From NCBI GenBank assembly GCA_964017145.1, contig OZ024847.1, positions 2,232,001 to 2,296,000 of the forward strand: a stretch of 64,000 bases of DNA, read 5' to 3'. The translations under genes were made by a program, and so were the position numbers. The notes beneath the pieces were generated by a model that saw nothing but the letters and a program-made list of their open reading frames with translations, was not told the DNA's origin and made no database searches. Numbering within the stretch: the stretch's first letter is position 1; the number at the start of each line of letters is the position of its first letter. The DNA comes from Agrocybe praecox. Its lineage: Eukaryota > Basidiomycota > Agaricomycetes > Agaricales > Agrocybaceae. Positions 9,660 through 22,535 of this stretch are shown here, piece by piece.

Positions 9660-11680
9660 CTTGTTCTTGTCCTGCTCCAGGATCTTGGAAGCTCGTTGTC
9701 TATCTCTGGCTCGAAATAACCCGAGAGCCGATTGCAAACCCTGCACTGACCTGCCGGACCCGCTATCGTTTTTTTCGGCTTTTGTCCAAGTTGTGCTCTC
9801 CTCAACCAGACTCATCAAGCCCTGTACATGGTTTCTTCACAAAAATTCGCATTCAGCGATTTATTCCTCTGTGAGACATTTTTACCTTATCACTCGCTCA
9901 CTCATGAGTGAATCTATATCGATGAAAGAACCAGTTCGTAATGTACATGCACCTCTCCAATCATTCTAGCTTTCCAGCAGCTTTAGAAACACAGTGTAAG
10001 CTTTAGGTATAACAATGGATGAGTCTATCGTCACCGGTAAGTATACCTTGAGTGCCGACCCGTGCTATGTCTGACTGATGAATCACTTACGGATGCTATA
10101 CGGCTGGGTACCCCTCTTATTGCCCAACTCTCCTGTTTCCGTTGAACATTACTGGGTTATTCTCCTTGCATCGATCTCCTGTATAATCCGGACCATGCCT
10201 ACTATAATGGTTAACCCTGATTTGAGGACGACTGCCTAAATTGGAGCCCAGTCATCAGTCTGACTATCGAGTACGTGATTTGCATTGATCTTGACCTCAT
10301 ATCAGCCCATTCACCTCCCTCCGTTCTCTCAGAGTGATTGGAGGGAAGCCCTTGATCGTCCCTCAAAAGCAATGAAATGCTACGTTATGTGTCATTCTTT
10401 CTGAGCCCATATATGCGCTATCTTTTGTCAATTCAACGGGTTATGCGCTGATGAAACGATTGGTCAAAGTCGCGATGTTTTTGTTGTACATTTTAGTATG
10501 TGCGTTCATCCATTTCAAATGGTCGAGGGTGCCCCTCATCCGCCCCTCTTACTTTCACCACAGGCCACGCGATACTGGTCAACGATTGTCGTGAACAAAG
10601 CTGCAGACAGGTACAAAGCTGATCTAACTACCTCGATCTGGGCCGAGCATTACATGCAGGAAATGTGTCCTCAAGCCCGATCAACTCATTCACCATACAT
10701 GATCCCATACTTGCTTTGCACGTTAACACTTCTTATCTCTCAGGTTCTACTTGCTACTGACATACCGTCACTCTAGTAGGGAACGCAAGATGGTGGTTCT
10801 GTATCATCGATCAATAGATTCTTCAACGACCGAACTGGCAGATGTCACTAAAATGACATCCTTTCGCTTGTTGCTGTCTGGACCGGCTTTTCACTGGACT
10901 CTAGCATGAGTGGCGGAGGCTGTTGGTTAGTTGGTTGTGTAAGCTTCGCCACCTATCCCTGTGGTTGATGCGAGCTCTAATGGACTGAATATCAGGATTG
11001 CCTACTGTCCTCTGTCATGTCGGATTCAAACTCGATTGACTTAATCGGTCTACATTGAAATTTACTGTCGCTATGAATATTGATTGAGTCCTTTAGTTAG
11101 TATTGTCAACCTGAGACAACCGCCCTCGATTCCGTCTGGACGCTGCCGGGAGAACCTGTAATCACACGGCGCTCATGGACTGTATACGAGCAATTCTTTA
11201 CTTAGAATGTCTTTGTCGGCGTCGCTGTCGTAGACAAATTAGACACCATCTGTACGTATTCTAACGGGCGCCTACGCTCTGGCTCGGTAATTTGAACCAT
11301 GTTCATCTCAAAAATTCCCAAAATCATGTTGTGCGGTCATTCGAAAGGAACTACGAAGCATAGAGAATATACTTCCACCAGATACCCTAGGCTATGTTGA
11401 TTAGGTGTCCTTTTATCTCCATCGTGCTGATATCAGTGGTCATCAATGTTTTCCAGACGGACGTTGCTCTGGTGTGGTCTTCCGTTGATGTACTTATTGC
11501 AGCCTTTTAACAATGCATATTTAATTTTAACATCATCCGCCCAAGACGACAACTTCTTTACAACATATGAATCACCGTTTTTGACACCTCTCTTGCTCAA
11601 CGGTACCCACCATCATTTATAGATACTTCAGCCAGAAGGAATTCCGGTGCTGGGCCATGAATATGCCTACAGATCACATT
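9660..11680 (+). repeat. Upstream block P, copy 1 (diverged), no gene seen
   Basis: From about 9985 to 11450 this stretch is weakly but repeatedly similar to 15190-16480 and 49100-50300. Shared landmarks are an exon-like end followed by ggtaagta, the text on 'cccaactct', and the gtaagcttcg...ccagctctaatg segment near 10940. It lacks a TPR gene downstream and instead runs into the duplicated block at 11690. Open frames such as 10498-10776 are not conserved in the other copies. I see no supportable gene. Confidence 0.5.
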
Positions 11681-12198
11681 ATTGTTGCTGCTCGCGAATC
11701 CGGATTCGATCCTCGAACGTCGGAACGAAAGTGAGGGGGAAAAAAGTTCGCGGATTTTTCGAATTTTTTCTTGATTGATTGATTGGTTGGTTGGGCTGTC
11801 GCACTTCGAAAACCCAACTTGCTTTATTGTTTGGTTGATTTTGTTTGGTTGGGGTTTTGCGTTAATTATTGACGCTTTTGTCGATAATAATGGAGGTGGT
11901 GGTAATGTGGAAGAAGGCAGAGACGATACCGACGGAGGATGAGGATGATGGTGACAGTGATATAAAGACGACGAAGGGTCTTATTTACTGATCACAGTAT
12001 ACTTTTTCTAGGGGGTGCGGAGGGTGAGCGTGATGTGGGGTAGGAGAGCGGGTGTGGAATGATATGGAGGGATAGGGAGGGAAGGGAGGCGAAAAGACGA
12101 AAAAGAAAGAAAAGGCACTAAAATAACGGGAAAAAAAGAAAAGAATATCGGCTCGATCTGTTCTGTTCATAGACGTCTCGTCTCGTCTCGTCCAAGTC

Positions 12199-13850
12199 CT
12201 ACATCCTCGAATAACCGGTCATCCTTGAATAAAATGACCAATCCACGGACGAATCTTCCACGAGCAGAGCGAGCGAGCAAGGGTCATTGATAAACGGCGT
12301 ATGCGTATGCGTAGAAGGTATCCAGCGCTCATGCACGTCTGCCTTTTCCTTGCTCGTGCTGCGCGTCATCATCTTGGGCGGGGATGGGGGAGTAGAGAGG
12401 CGACGAGGCTTGGGAGGCATGAGCGAGGCAGGCGTCTGCGTACAGTGTTTCATTGACGCGGACACGGAGTTGGGTGCGGGTGTAGCGTAGCGCGAGCAAA
12501 GGCATCGACGCAGAGTGGCGGTGCGATGATGGTGTCGGTGTCTGAGAGTGCAAAGAGGGTGTATTGGAGAGCATGGAGGATGAATGGGACAAACCAGGAC
12601 CAGGCGTACCGGTATAGAATGTGGAAGTATTGCTGCAACTGCTGATGCAGAGGATAATCCTGGGCCGGGAGTGTGGGATCTCGGGGACGACACCCCAGGC
12701 GTGTGAGATCTTGGGATTGTAGGTGCGGGCGTATGGGAGCGAGTGGGTGATACGGGTGTGGAATGGGAGTGGGTCATGGAGGGGTCATTGGGCGGGAAGA
12801 CATGAATGCGGAACGGACGTGCATGCCATTGAGTCTGGACAGCGGCGAGGTAGTGCTTGAGCTCGTTGACGATGGGAACTCTCTCTGGGGCGTGCAAAAC
12901 GGTGCTGGCGATGCAGTTGGCAATATTGGGGGGTGTAATATGCTGTGTGTGTACGCTGACGGCAATGTGGGTAGGTGCGTACGAGTTTCTTACTGAATCT
13001 GACGACAATGTTGAACTATAGCGTAGGGTACAGGAGTAAGATAAACTTACCAACACGGCATTTAACAAGCTTGACTTCCCATCGACCCTGTCCTCGGAAT
13101 GGAATACCAACTGCGCCCAAAGACAACCATGGTGCCAATGACCCTCTGCATACTGTGACGAACGAACAGAAAAGGATTCGAGGGTATCTCCAAGAGTCGG
13201 AAGGTAAACTTACGAAATTATGCATCTCTTTATGCTCTTTTCCTTTTTTGCGCAGCCCGATATGTCCATCGTGCCCCATACCGCGATAATGAGAATGATC
13301 GAACTACGAAAGAAAAGGAATCTGAAGGAGTGGTAATAAGCGTATATATGCGTTCAAACCAGATGTTTCTTACAGTGATGATACCTAGATAGCATAACTT
13401 CACGGCAACCAGACCCGACATCGATACCCGTTCGTCAAGATAAGGAGGGGAAAGGGAGTCTGGAAGGGCGGATGGATGTGAGTGGGGTAGCATAGCAAGG
13501 AGGGGGAAAGCCATTTACTGGTTGAGAAGCCAGCCCCATAAGTAGAGGGTGGCAGCAGTTCCAAGCGGCTCATGAAGCGGCCTCGAACGCATTCTTGGAA
13601 TTTGAGATCAAGTACGGTGTTCCTGGAGCTGATACAAAACACGCAGAGGTTGGCGATGGGAAAAAAGACTAAATGCAAACATGGGACTCACCAGTAGGCA
13701 TATTCTCAGAAAATAAGACTCTGTCTGCGGTATAGCAGGGGACAGCTCCACTGATTCGAGTTTTGGTCCAAGTGAGTTAACAGGCGCAAACGGTGAGCGG
13801 AGAAATTCACGGAAGACGGACTAATTTCGGAATTGAATATTGATCGATGA
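12199..13850 (-). pseudogene. M-family locus M2 with a long S/P/H-rich 3' exon
   Basis: The minus strand holds a chain of exon-like segments: ATG-CCT-ACT-G before a GTGAGT donor at about 13690, an exon with PGTPYLISNSK, an exon ending near 13440, one with GHDGHIGLRKKGKEH, one with GRWEVKLVKCRV, and a 3' exon from about 13010 to 12199. The last exon reads APERVPIVNELKHY, then AAVQTQWHARPF, then repeated SHTPGP units, so its C-terminus is low complexity and probably disordered. A TGA replaces the tryptophan codon of sister copy M5 in the second exon (about 13570), so this copy is probably dead. Function is unknown. The downstream limit is uncertain. Confidence 0.5.
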
Positions 13851-13866
13851 TCGCTTCAACGCCGAA

Positions 13867-13940
13867 CGATCACGCGACGTCATTCGGATTTCTCCGTTAC
13901 GCGTCGCGTAGCCAAGGCCGAGCCTTATCTGAGACCTCAG
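13867..13940 (-). promoter_or_regulatory. M-family promoter box, copy 2
   Basis: This is the same box as at 9544, with cacgcgacgtcattcgg, ttacgcgtcgcgtagcc and aaggccgagccttatct. It precedes the M2 exons on the minus strand by about 150 bp. Confidence 0.65.
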
Positions 13941-13950
13941 ACAATTTTCG

Positions 13951-15180
13951 TCTTCCCTTCCACCACCACCCACTTGCTTCGTCATGCTTGTCCTGTTATA
14001 AGCTCACTGCCCATCTCTGTTTGCGAGCTGATACGCGTCATAACCTGACCTGAAGTATCCATGACCGGCGATGCTTTCATCCTGCGCTCTGGGCTTTCCG
14101 TGGTTCTCCTAGTCGTACGAAACTCTGATCTCTACAGGTACCACTCCTCGCCCAGTACTCCTCGTCCCTCTCATTTGTCCAATTAAGACGCTTTCTCAAC
14201 CTGACCGAGCTTCAACTGCGCGACATTAGCCGTTGGATGGGATGAAGGCGAGTATGACATACTCTTAGCCTTTTGTGCCACTTTGTCATTGCGCAACATG
14301 TTTTCTTGCTTCCTTTTGGCTGCTATACCTCGGCATAGTAGTGCTCTTCGTTTAGTAGTCCCAAGGTTATGCCGCTCCGCGAAATTTGGAAATCTTGTGA
14401 GTGTGATTTCGCGTTTTGTCCCCTTTAATTTGCATATTCATTTCCACATAGCTCGTAGCTTTACATATCGGATTCAATTTCCTTCCACCACCATTTTCAC
14501 CCCACGTGCCTTTACCTATCGCCGAGTCTATCTGAAAACACTTCAATTATCTATCGAAACTCGCCATAGTTGAATCAGCACTGTGTCATACTCTATACGA
14601 TAACGTACACCCTCTGGCGGATTGAACACATCGGTATTGGGAAAAGACTCTCCAACGAAACACCAGCCGATGACGCTTTCTGCTCTTCTTAAAAATTCAA
14701 AGCCATCGTGTACATGCCACATGCGATGGTTTTGACCACTGTGATGTGAAGGCGCAGCCAAGGAAGCAAGCACTTTGGATGAGAGGGGAGTGATGAGCGT
14801 AATTAAAATATCAGAGGATGGCCGATGTTCTATGTGTCGTACGTCATCTTACCGCGCTGTCTGTCATTGCATCACCACGGACATCCCTATTACCCACCAT
14901 CAGTATCGATGTATACACCTTCGTCGACAAAGTATTACATTCCTTTTTCAAGTTATTGTCTGCTTTGATACAATGTGAAATAACAGTTCGATGATGGTCA
15001 AGGTGTATCCCTCAGAGCTGTGTGCATCCAGTATGATGCCGCCCGACCATCTCACTCTCTTCTCGTCGTTGTGATCCGACTACCGCACATCACCCCCGTC
15101 GTTGGACACCAATGAAACACTCCCTGTCCTTGCCGCTCTTGAGTGCGTAAACTATCGATTTTTTGTATTTCTTCATGCTG
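13951..15180. other. Intergenic stretch with one unassigned minus-strand frame
   Basis: Apart from a 76-codon minus-strand frame at 14543-14773 I see nothing coding. That frame contains WHVHDGFEFLRRAESVIGW and looks protein-like, and a faint relative (FHVHDGLGY) lies on the minus strand near 44245 in locus M7. It may be an exon remnant of an M-type gene, but it has no start context and no clear splice partners. Confidence 0.35.
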
Positions 15181-15189
15181 ATGTTGTCT

Positions 15190-16790
15190 TCTTGCGGTAT
15201 AGCTCCCCGCGAAAGGCATCAACCATTCTCGAAATTCCCGGGTACGAGCATCAGATTAGGAGGGCCGATGTCCATTGGTAAGTACACAGTAGCTGCTGAC
15301 CTGTGATACATCGGACTCACAAATTATCAATAGTTGCTGTACACCGGCATACCATTGACATTTCTCTCACTACCCAACTCTATCGTTGCTTTCCGACTAT
15401 AATCCTCTCGATAACTACCAACATAGCGACCCCCTGATCTCGACGACGTGCCCGTTGTGCGTTTTTATGAAACTTGTGTGTACCATCCACTCTGAGCATA
15501 TATATGCTCAAATTATTCGTCATTTCATCATGCTATGTCACTTTAGAATGTCGATACATTTCGACACTGGCGAGGTACTGGTATTGAGGAAGCCCATAAC
15601 GTCCAAGCACAATGTACTGTTTCGTGAGTTTGACTTCCACTTATCTGTATCCTTGGCTAACGTCACTTTTTCAGGCCATGCCGTCCTGGTTGACAATGTT
15701 GTTGGCTTTTCTGACCTAGGCTAGTTGGGGGTAGAATATCTTTATGGAAGCTCCGGTACGTTTTTGGCGTGGTGTTTTGTGATATAATTTATCAACACTT
15801 GTTCCTTTCAGTACATCACAACTTTCGACCTCGGTTAGCACGGCGGCACTTACTACCTCTCAATGTTCAAATTTGATGATTGTGACCACATTGACCTCCC
15901 ACTTTATGCCTGGTAAATCAGCCGTTTCTGTTCGACTCTCGCATATGCGTTAACGTTCTGTCTCCATGACAGAATGCCCTACTTTTCTGATAGAGACACG
16001 CTTCCAGCTCTCTTACCATGCAGAGACGTTGATTCTGTATCGACTGGTGAGTTCGTGCATGTATGCGGGAACCATTCTCTTGCTCATCAGTATCTAGCCC
16101 ACCCTTTGCGTGTACTCTAGAATGTAGGTAGTCCATCATCGTGTTTGTGCAGAGATAGTCCGTTGGTTGCGTGAATTTTGTTACCCTCGTCGTTATCGAT
16201 CCGAGGTCTAATTCCAGACCACGGACTAGAAGAAATAATAACAAGAAATCGCAGTTGTGCATGTACCACCTTTTTTATATCGAATATCCTTGTTCGACGA
16301 ACGTGCAGATATCAATAATTCTCAATTAATAATCATGTTTTCTAGACAAATTGTCCTCCTCTTTCTGGCTGCGAACATAGGTGGTACATTTCTCGGTAAC
16401 TGCAAGGCCCGCTGGACCTCAAGAGGCTTTCTTTATGACCATTACTCCTGTGGAGCGTTTTAAACACGAATCTGAATTAACTCATGCGAGATCGTGACCA
16501 ATTCGTATGTCTTCATCCTCGTTATTTCACGCAGTATTTTCTGTACCATGCTAATACACCACGCTACAGAATTATTGGCATAGCATTGGCAATATGTTCT
16601 GATCAGAATATCACGAATCAGTTTGTTTGTCTCCTTGCTATTTATACCACCTGTGCATAGTTTGATAATGGCGGTGCTGGGCTCTGCTGCATGTACTGGG
16701 CGAGGACTGCAGCTCACTGCTCATATAAACCCTCGTCTGGCATCCTACTCAGCAGGAGAATACCCCTTCCTAGTCTACTACTCACACACA
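15190..16790 (+). repeat. Upstream block P, copy 2 (5' region of TPR copy B)
   Basis: This 1.6-kb region matches 49120-51081 upstream of copy E, up to and including the 5' flank of the TPR start. Common landmarks are aaccattctcgaaattcccggg followed by a ggtaagt/ggtgagt donor-like site, a segment on gttttctagacaaatt, and caaggcccgctggacctcaag. Donor- and acceptor-like sites suggest an old spliced gene, but frames do not agree between copies. I annotate it as duplicated promoter and upstream sequence only. Confidence 0.7.
16724..16729 (+). promoter_or_regulatory. TATA-like element of TPR copy B
   Basis: The sequence tcatataaac lies 62-67 bp before the ATG at 16791. The same element is kept at the same distance in copy E (51016-51020), inside otherwise mutated flanks, which supports a core promoter role. 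Confidence 0.5.
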
Positions 16791-19700
16791 ATGGCTGATC
16801 CACTATCCATCACCCTCGCTGCTATCACCCTCGCGACGGCGCTTAAGGACATTATCGAGCTGGCTCAAAAGGTTAATGATTCATTCAAGAAGGTAAGTCA
16901 TTGTAATAGAAAATCAAAAGGCTCGCCATTTGACCAATCGATTTCCAGGCCGTTCGTAATATGCAGAAAGCAGAATCTCTGGCTTCGGAGACGCTTCGGA
17001 TCGTACAAGATCTAAAGCGATTCTATGATGGTCATGAAGAAATACTTGGAAATGCCCCGGATATGCGAGAGGCTGTATTGAGGCTTTTGAAGTGTGTATT
17101 TATGATCACTTGTTGGTCATTCTTGTTCAAATGTTCTGTAGTGAAACAGAAATGGTATACGAGGAGTGCAAGCCTATGCTCCAACTTCATGGGGCCTCGA
17201 ATGGCACCGTGCGCACCTGGATGAAGCGGAGACTTGGATCTTGGTGGAAGCGGAATACCGTGGAGGAATCAATTCGGAACTTGCGAGATGGGGCGAACAA
17301 ATGTCAAAGTGATTTCATGGTACGAGAGTAATCAATATACAGGGGGATACGTAGTTGATACAAATTTTGAAGATGTTTGCATTACTACGTATTGAAGCTA
17401 CGGCGTCTCAGGTCCAAGCAGCCACTGCTCAAACTCAAGCCACTGCAGTCCAAATCCAGGCCACCACCATTGAAATCCGAGCTGCTGTAACACATGGGCT
17501 TGCTTGTCCTCATGTACAACCATTACATCCCCAAGCTATGGACCACAGCCTCCTAGCGCTCCTGGGTTCCGCACCCGTCATATTATCCCAACCTCCCCCT
17601 CATGTCAAATTAGCCGAACACCTTGTGTATAAGGAGGCTCTCACCCGTCAAGTGGGCAAGATTGAGATTCTATTCAGAATGATTGCTCCGGGGGATTTCT
17701 ATCCAGTAGAAGAGCCAGATCGTGCACATTTACAGTCTTACAATTTTGTCGCTGGGCTGAAGCCTTCCACCAAAGAAGAAATAGAAGATTTACAATTCGA
17801 TGTGTTCGCTCAGATTGCGAAAGTACGGAAATTTTTAAAAAGCAGACATAATGGACAATCGATCCAGCACGGTGCATGGGGAATGGCGTATTTATCTGTC
17901 TGCCTAATCGGGCTCGACATGTACCATGAATCTTTGGCAATGTTGCGGTTTGCTGTAGACCTTTATAGGATACTCAACAAGACAAACGAAGGTGCTTATG
18001 GGCCCTACCTTGTGTATGCACTTTACTTCATGTCGTACACGCTTGTGCACACTGGGGAGCTTGTACAAGCCTACAAAGCAATAACAGAAGCTGTGACCAT
18101 TGGACGACGTCTCGTGGCTGCCAATCCAACCTTTGAAGCCCAAATGCAGCTTGCTGATCTGGTTCACTGCTCTGCCTATGTTGCACGTCTGAATGGAGAT
18201 TTGGAAAACGCCACCCGCGATGCAGAAGAAGCGGTACAAGCCTACGAGCGTCTAATTGGGCAACCCACATCCACGTTACAAATGGAAGTAAACATCATTG
18301 ACAACATGTGCGGACCATCCGTTATGACGTTGGAAGCCATGCGCGTTAACGACTTTGCTCATGCATTGGAAGAGCTACATTACAGTCTATCGTCAACCAG
18401 TACAAAAGATGAATCAGTAAGCGCAGGAATTAGGGCGCTTGAGATATACAATGCACTGGAGCGGAGAGGCAATCACAATGATTTCAGTGTTTCAGTAGCA
18501 GATGTCTGTTACTCTCTCGCATCCGATGACAATCGGGACGTAATCTCCCTCGAGCAGGCTCTTTCCTACGTACAAAACGCGGTGTCTCAATATGAGAAGG
18601 CCCTTCAACGTACTGGAAATGTCCCCCGCAACCTTCCTTTTTCACTGGCAAGGCAAGGCAAGATTTTATCAAATTTGGGCCGTGTTGAAGAAGCATATGT
18701 GGTGTGCCAGAAACTTGAACAAGTAATTCAAAAGCATATTGAGGATCATCAGCTCCATGCCGAATCACTTCTGCAACTAACGCAAAATCTTTTTCATTGC
18801 ACGCGTTATGAGGAGGCAGCGTTGGTCGGGGAACAATTGGTTACAACCTGCGGAGTATCACTTTTAACTGGGAGGCTCTGCACCGCCTACACCTACACTT
18901 CTTGGGCTTTTGAAAGGTCAGGAGACACTCTAAAGGCAGTACAAATAGCGGAGTCTGCAGTCGGCTATTATCGCATTCTAGCATTTCACGATTCTAAAAA
19001 CATCAAATTTCTTGCTGCCAGCGTTCACAATCTGGCACGTCAATTTCTATCAGCGGCTGAGCACGAACGAGCCCTTAGTGAAGGACACGAAGCAATGAAG
19101 CTGTATAGCAGCTTGATTCAAAAAGACCCCACCCATCTGGAGTATTACATGAATATCCTTCGACTAAATATGGATATTGCCACACAGGCGAAGATGGAAA
19201 TCCAGTCCCTGGAAAGAAGCCGGCAGGTCATTCAATATTCTTGGGCACTGGTCAAGCAGTTTCCAGACCAACAAATCTTTCTTATTCGTCTCATCTTGGA
19301 TCACGCGAACCTGTTGGAATGCTTTGACCAACTTACAGAAGCCAGCACCGCCATTGAAGAGGCTCTCAGCTGGTTTGACGCCCATCCAGTACAAGATCCA
19401 GAATCAGTCAAATTGCACTCTGCCGCACTTCTAGATTCTGGCAGACTTCTTTTTCATCAAGGTCATCTCGACAAGGCATTGAATGTCTATGGCAAGGCGA
19501 TCAAGGTTGGCCAACCCTTGGCGAACACTTGTTCTGTCGCGTCCAATACTCTCTGGGCGAAGGCTCGAACCCTCGTGGCATTTTACTTTATAGGACAAGT
19601 TCCACTTGCGCTTGCCAAGGTCGAAGATTATCTTATGTTTGCCGCCGAACACGATTTGGAAGAGAAACAAGCGTATAACTTTTACTTGGAAAATGCATCG

Positions 19701-20399
19701 CTTATCTACCGATCCAGTGGCGACATCGATAAAGCGGTATTCAGCATGCGACGCTCGATGGATACTAATAGAGGTCATAACAGAACTCCATTTTCATGGA
19801 TTTTGTCTGATCTCCTTGCCGACGCTGGAGAGGAGGAAGAAGCCCTTACCGTTGCAAATGAGGCCCTTAAACAATGCAAGAAGTGGAAAAACAGTTCCCG
19901 ACCCATCAGAAAGGAACGTTATGCACAGGCGCAATATACCTTGTCCCTACGTCTCTTCGCAAACAACGATCTTGTTCGGGCGCAAAAGCTACTTCTCAAA
20001 GTCCGCAAATTCTACCAACAACATTCCCAGGCCAGAAATCTTTGGTTCGTCAATTTGGCTACAACCCTATGGGCATTGGGACACCTAGAGTGCGCATTAG
20101 GCCGACACAAAGAAGGCATCGCTGCAAGAACCGAGCTCACCAAGTTGCGAAAACGACTTCGACTCATATTTCCGCGTCTTGATGAATTTGTGGAGCTGGG
20201 ATTGATCAGGGAATGTAATTTTGCCGCGTGGACGAACCTTCTTAAAAAGATCAATCTTAAGTGTGGACACCAAGATGAAGATGATATAATCGAAAGCGCG
20301 GTAATATCCCAGTTCGAAAATCTGACAATTTCGTCGGATAATCTTTCCATCTGCAAACGTAGAATGTTTTTAGATGAGCCTGTGACATGCGCGGACTAG
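16791..20399 (+). CDS. TPR-repeat protein, copy B (intact, 1149 residues)
   Basis: Four exons, 16791-16892, 16949-17091, 17142-17319 and 17373-20399, join in frame; paralogues C, D and E splice at the same points. The protein starts MADPLSITLAAITLATALKD, a start shared in form by all complete copies. Residues 1-141 are mainly helical and include WWKRNTVEESIRNLRDGANK. I infer a four-helix-bundle effector (HeLo/MLKL-like) from the layout, not from a search. Residues 149-176 are four heptads of the form QATTAQV. The rest, from about 200, is a TPR superhelix with helix pairs such as LGRVEEAYVVCQKL, GHLDKALNVYGKAI and AGEEEEALTVANEAL. No Walker A NTPase motif is visible, unlike classical NLRs. It most likely acts as a cytosolic protein-interaction scaffold; ligand unknown. 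The third intron ends in AAG rather than a pyrimidine-AG. Confidence 0.85.
17394..17477 (+). repeat. Heptad (21-bp) repeat tract, four units, copy B
   Basis: Four 7-residue units of the pattern [EQ]A[TA][TA]xxx encode a likely coiled-coil linker between the N-terminal domain and the TPR region. Copies C and D have three units (30934-30996 and 39766-39828) and E has six. Confidence 0.75.
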
Positions 20400-20920
20400 T
20401 TTTATTTCGCTCTCTATTCGTTCAAAGGCACTTGCTCCTTGTATACCAGCAGTCATAGTCTGGTAATATATCTGATATTCAATGTAATTTTAGTCTCTAT
20501 CTATTATATATATGAGCACTGGGCTTCTTTTTGTGTTTACAACCTCAAAGAACAATACCTCAACATACACGAAGTAATCAAAGAAAGAAGGGAACACTGG
20601 ACAAGGATCGAAAAACACGTAGAGAGGTGTTGGCTTCGAGAGTGCCGAGGTAATAAACCAACGCGACATGGCCAAATTGACCAAGATGTAGAATATACTT
20701 CCTGGTCTCGGATGTCTCTGTCCAGGTCTATACTGCGTCAAAGACAAGATACACGAAGATCGGGAAGCTAAGTAACCTTGAATAAAAATGTTCAGCCCAT
20801 ACGTGAACTCAAACGGATATAGCGTACCATCATCGGGATTATGAGGCTGAACCTACCCCCCCAGAATCATTTAGGCAAGCGAGGAAATCTGCAAGGAAGG
20901 AGAGGTTGAAAAGGATAGTA
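20400..20920 (+). repeat. TPR-gene trailer block, copy 2
   Basis: This matches the 3' flanks of copies A and C, including the caacctcaaagaacaatacc and ggtaataaa...acgcgacatgg landmarks. No gene is seen. Confidence 0.7.
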
Positions 20921-21790
20921 CATCATGGAAAATGTAACATACGTACCTGTAGGACAAGTAGTTCCCAAGAATCAAACACCCATTATTTCGCGCTTCAAAG
21001 GTGAAGAACGAATTCCGTCATCCTTGATTCAGCGTCCTCGATCGAAGACCTTTTTCGCGCAACCCGCTCCGAGCACCCTCGCATTTCATTCAGGCATCCC
21101 ATGCTTACGAGTAAATGTGATATCTAAGCAGTGCATATACGCATTGAAAATGAAAATTTCTTACAACATATCGAGACCAATCATTCGATGGCCTAGCGTA
21201 AAGGGCAAATGAGAAGGAGAAGGGGAGTCTGGAACGGGGTAAATGTGAAGGAATATCATATCAAGAAGGAAGAAATCACGGACAAGTCGAGAAGGCTCGG
21301 TTGTACGTTTCGAACATCTTCGGGATCCATAGATTGAGCATGGGAGCAGTTTGAAGTGTCCAATGGACGGGCCAACATGGGGAGACCTCTCTGCGACTAT
21401 GAGGATGATGTGTAAAGTCGGCGTTAATTATTTCTCACAAAGGAGACGAAGACTAACTTGATCAAATACTCAAAATTCGAGAACAAGTATGGGGCTCTGA
21501 GGAAAAGCTAGAGCTGATACAAAACAAGCAGAGATCAAAGATGCAAAAAAGAAGAGTTAATGCAGACATGGACTCACCAGCAATTGTAGTTTACAGGACC
21601 TGCGACATTGCAAGCTCGGCTGATTCTCTGCCAGCCATCATGTTTTGATCCTCTAGAAAGTGGAAATCTTGGCATCATCCAAGCGAGGCAATTTTTTTGA
21701 AAGAAAGAAGAAAAGTGCAAGCGTGAGTGAAGAAATTTAGAGCGAACACGGAAAGACGGAATAACTCCGGAATGGATCGTTTCAACCCCA
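20921..21790 (-). pseudogene. M-family locus M3 (short form)
   Basis: Only part of the family is present. Visible on the minus strand are an exon with LRAPYLFSNFEYLIK around 21480, a donor-like site at 21574, and a segment with TLGHRMIGLDM near 21190. The 3' exons seen at M1 and M2 are missing, so this unit is about 1 kb shorter. It is convergent with TPR copy B. A short plus-strand frame starting MENVTYVPVG at 20925 is shared with 7321 and 35222, but I attribute this to DNA duplication. Confidence 0.45.
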
Positions 21791-21792
21791 AA

Positions 21793-21872
21793 CGGTCACG
21801 CGACTTAATTCGGTTTCTTCCGTTACGCGTCGCGTCGCCAAGGCCGAGCCTTACCCGAGACAATATTCTTTC
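21793..21872 (-). promoter_or_regulatory. M-family promoter box, copy 3
   Basis: The box reads ggtcacgcgactt, cttccgttacgcgtcgcgtc, gccaaggccgagccttac. It shares the ACGCGT core and its position relative to M3 with the other copies. Confidence 0.65.
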
Positions 21873-21962
21873 TCCCTTCCACCACCACTTCTGCTCCCTC
21901 TCCCACACTCTAGTCCTGCTCTGGGCTCTTGAAAACTCACTATATTTAGCTCAAATAACCTG

Positions 21963-22530
21963 AGATCTGCTCGCATACCGTTCGATGACCTGTCGGACTC
22001 GCTATCACTGGCTCTCATCAACCCGACGCATCAAGCTCTGTACACAACCTGACTTTTTAATCCAAGATCATCTGCCCTCGGATTCATTTCCATTTCGGTC
22101 AGTATTTTGACCAACGCGATGCAGTTTCACTGATTCTCGTCCAATCCTCGACTCCCTATGATCTATCTCTGTATCATCACTTGAGCCTTATCGACACATT
22201 CTGTTAAAAACGCGTTCCCGACTCTATAATGTATATTGATACTTCGGGTGTTTCAACTGGTACTAAAGCATCAACTTCATCAATCTGGCCCAAAATATAT
22301 TGCTGTGACTACATGTTGCACGCGTAAACCACATGCGTGCGACAGATAAACTCGAGTATGTGCTCTGTCAAGCAGGACGGTGACGTGAATCTGACGTTGA
22401 CCTCGAGTTTTATCAATGATCTTCAAATCCGACATTGACTCAGTTCTTGTCAGAATCGAACTCAGAACCGGCTTCAGAACCGGGCGAGAACCGTCGACTC
22501 TGACCCCCCCTACTGTTGTATAAAATACCA
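21963..22530. other. Intergenic stretch, nothing recognised
   Basis: I see no conserved landmark of the surrounding blocks and no supportable gene between the M3 promoter box and the F-box-like remnant. Confidence 0.5.
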
Positions 22531-22535
22531 ATATA

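Larger units (their letters stand above)
11690..13950. repeat. 2.3-kb dispersed duplicate F, copy 1
   Basis: The block matches 26700-28980 along its whole length. Landmarks in the same order are gattgattggttggttggg, the gaagaaggcagagacgatacc segment, the S/P/H-rich minus-strand exon, the M-family exons and the promoter box. Both copies carry different point changes and small indels, so neither is an assembly echo of the other. Confidence 0.85.

Noticed and set aside
17355..17372. Starting copy B at the TTG/ATA region before exon 4 as a single-exon gene
   Set aside because: Paralogues share three upstream exons with in-frame splice sites and a common ATG, and this stretch is the end of intron 3.
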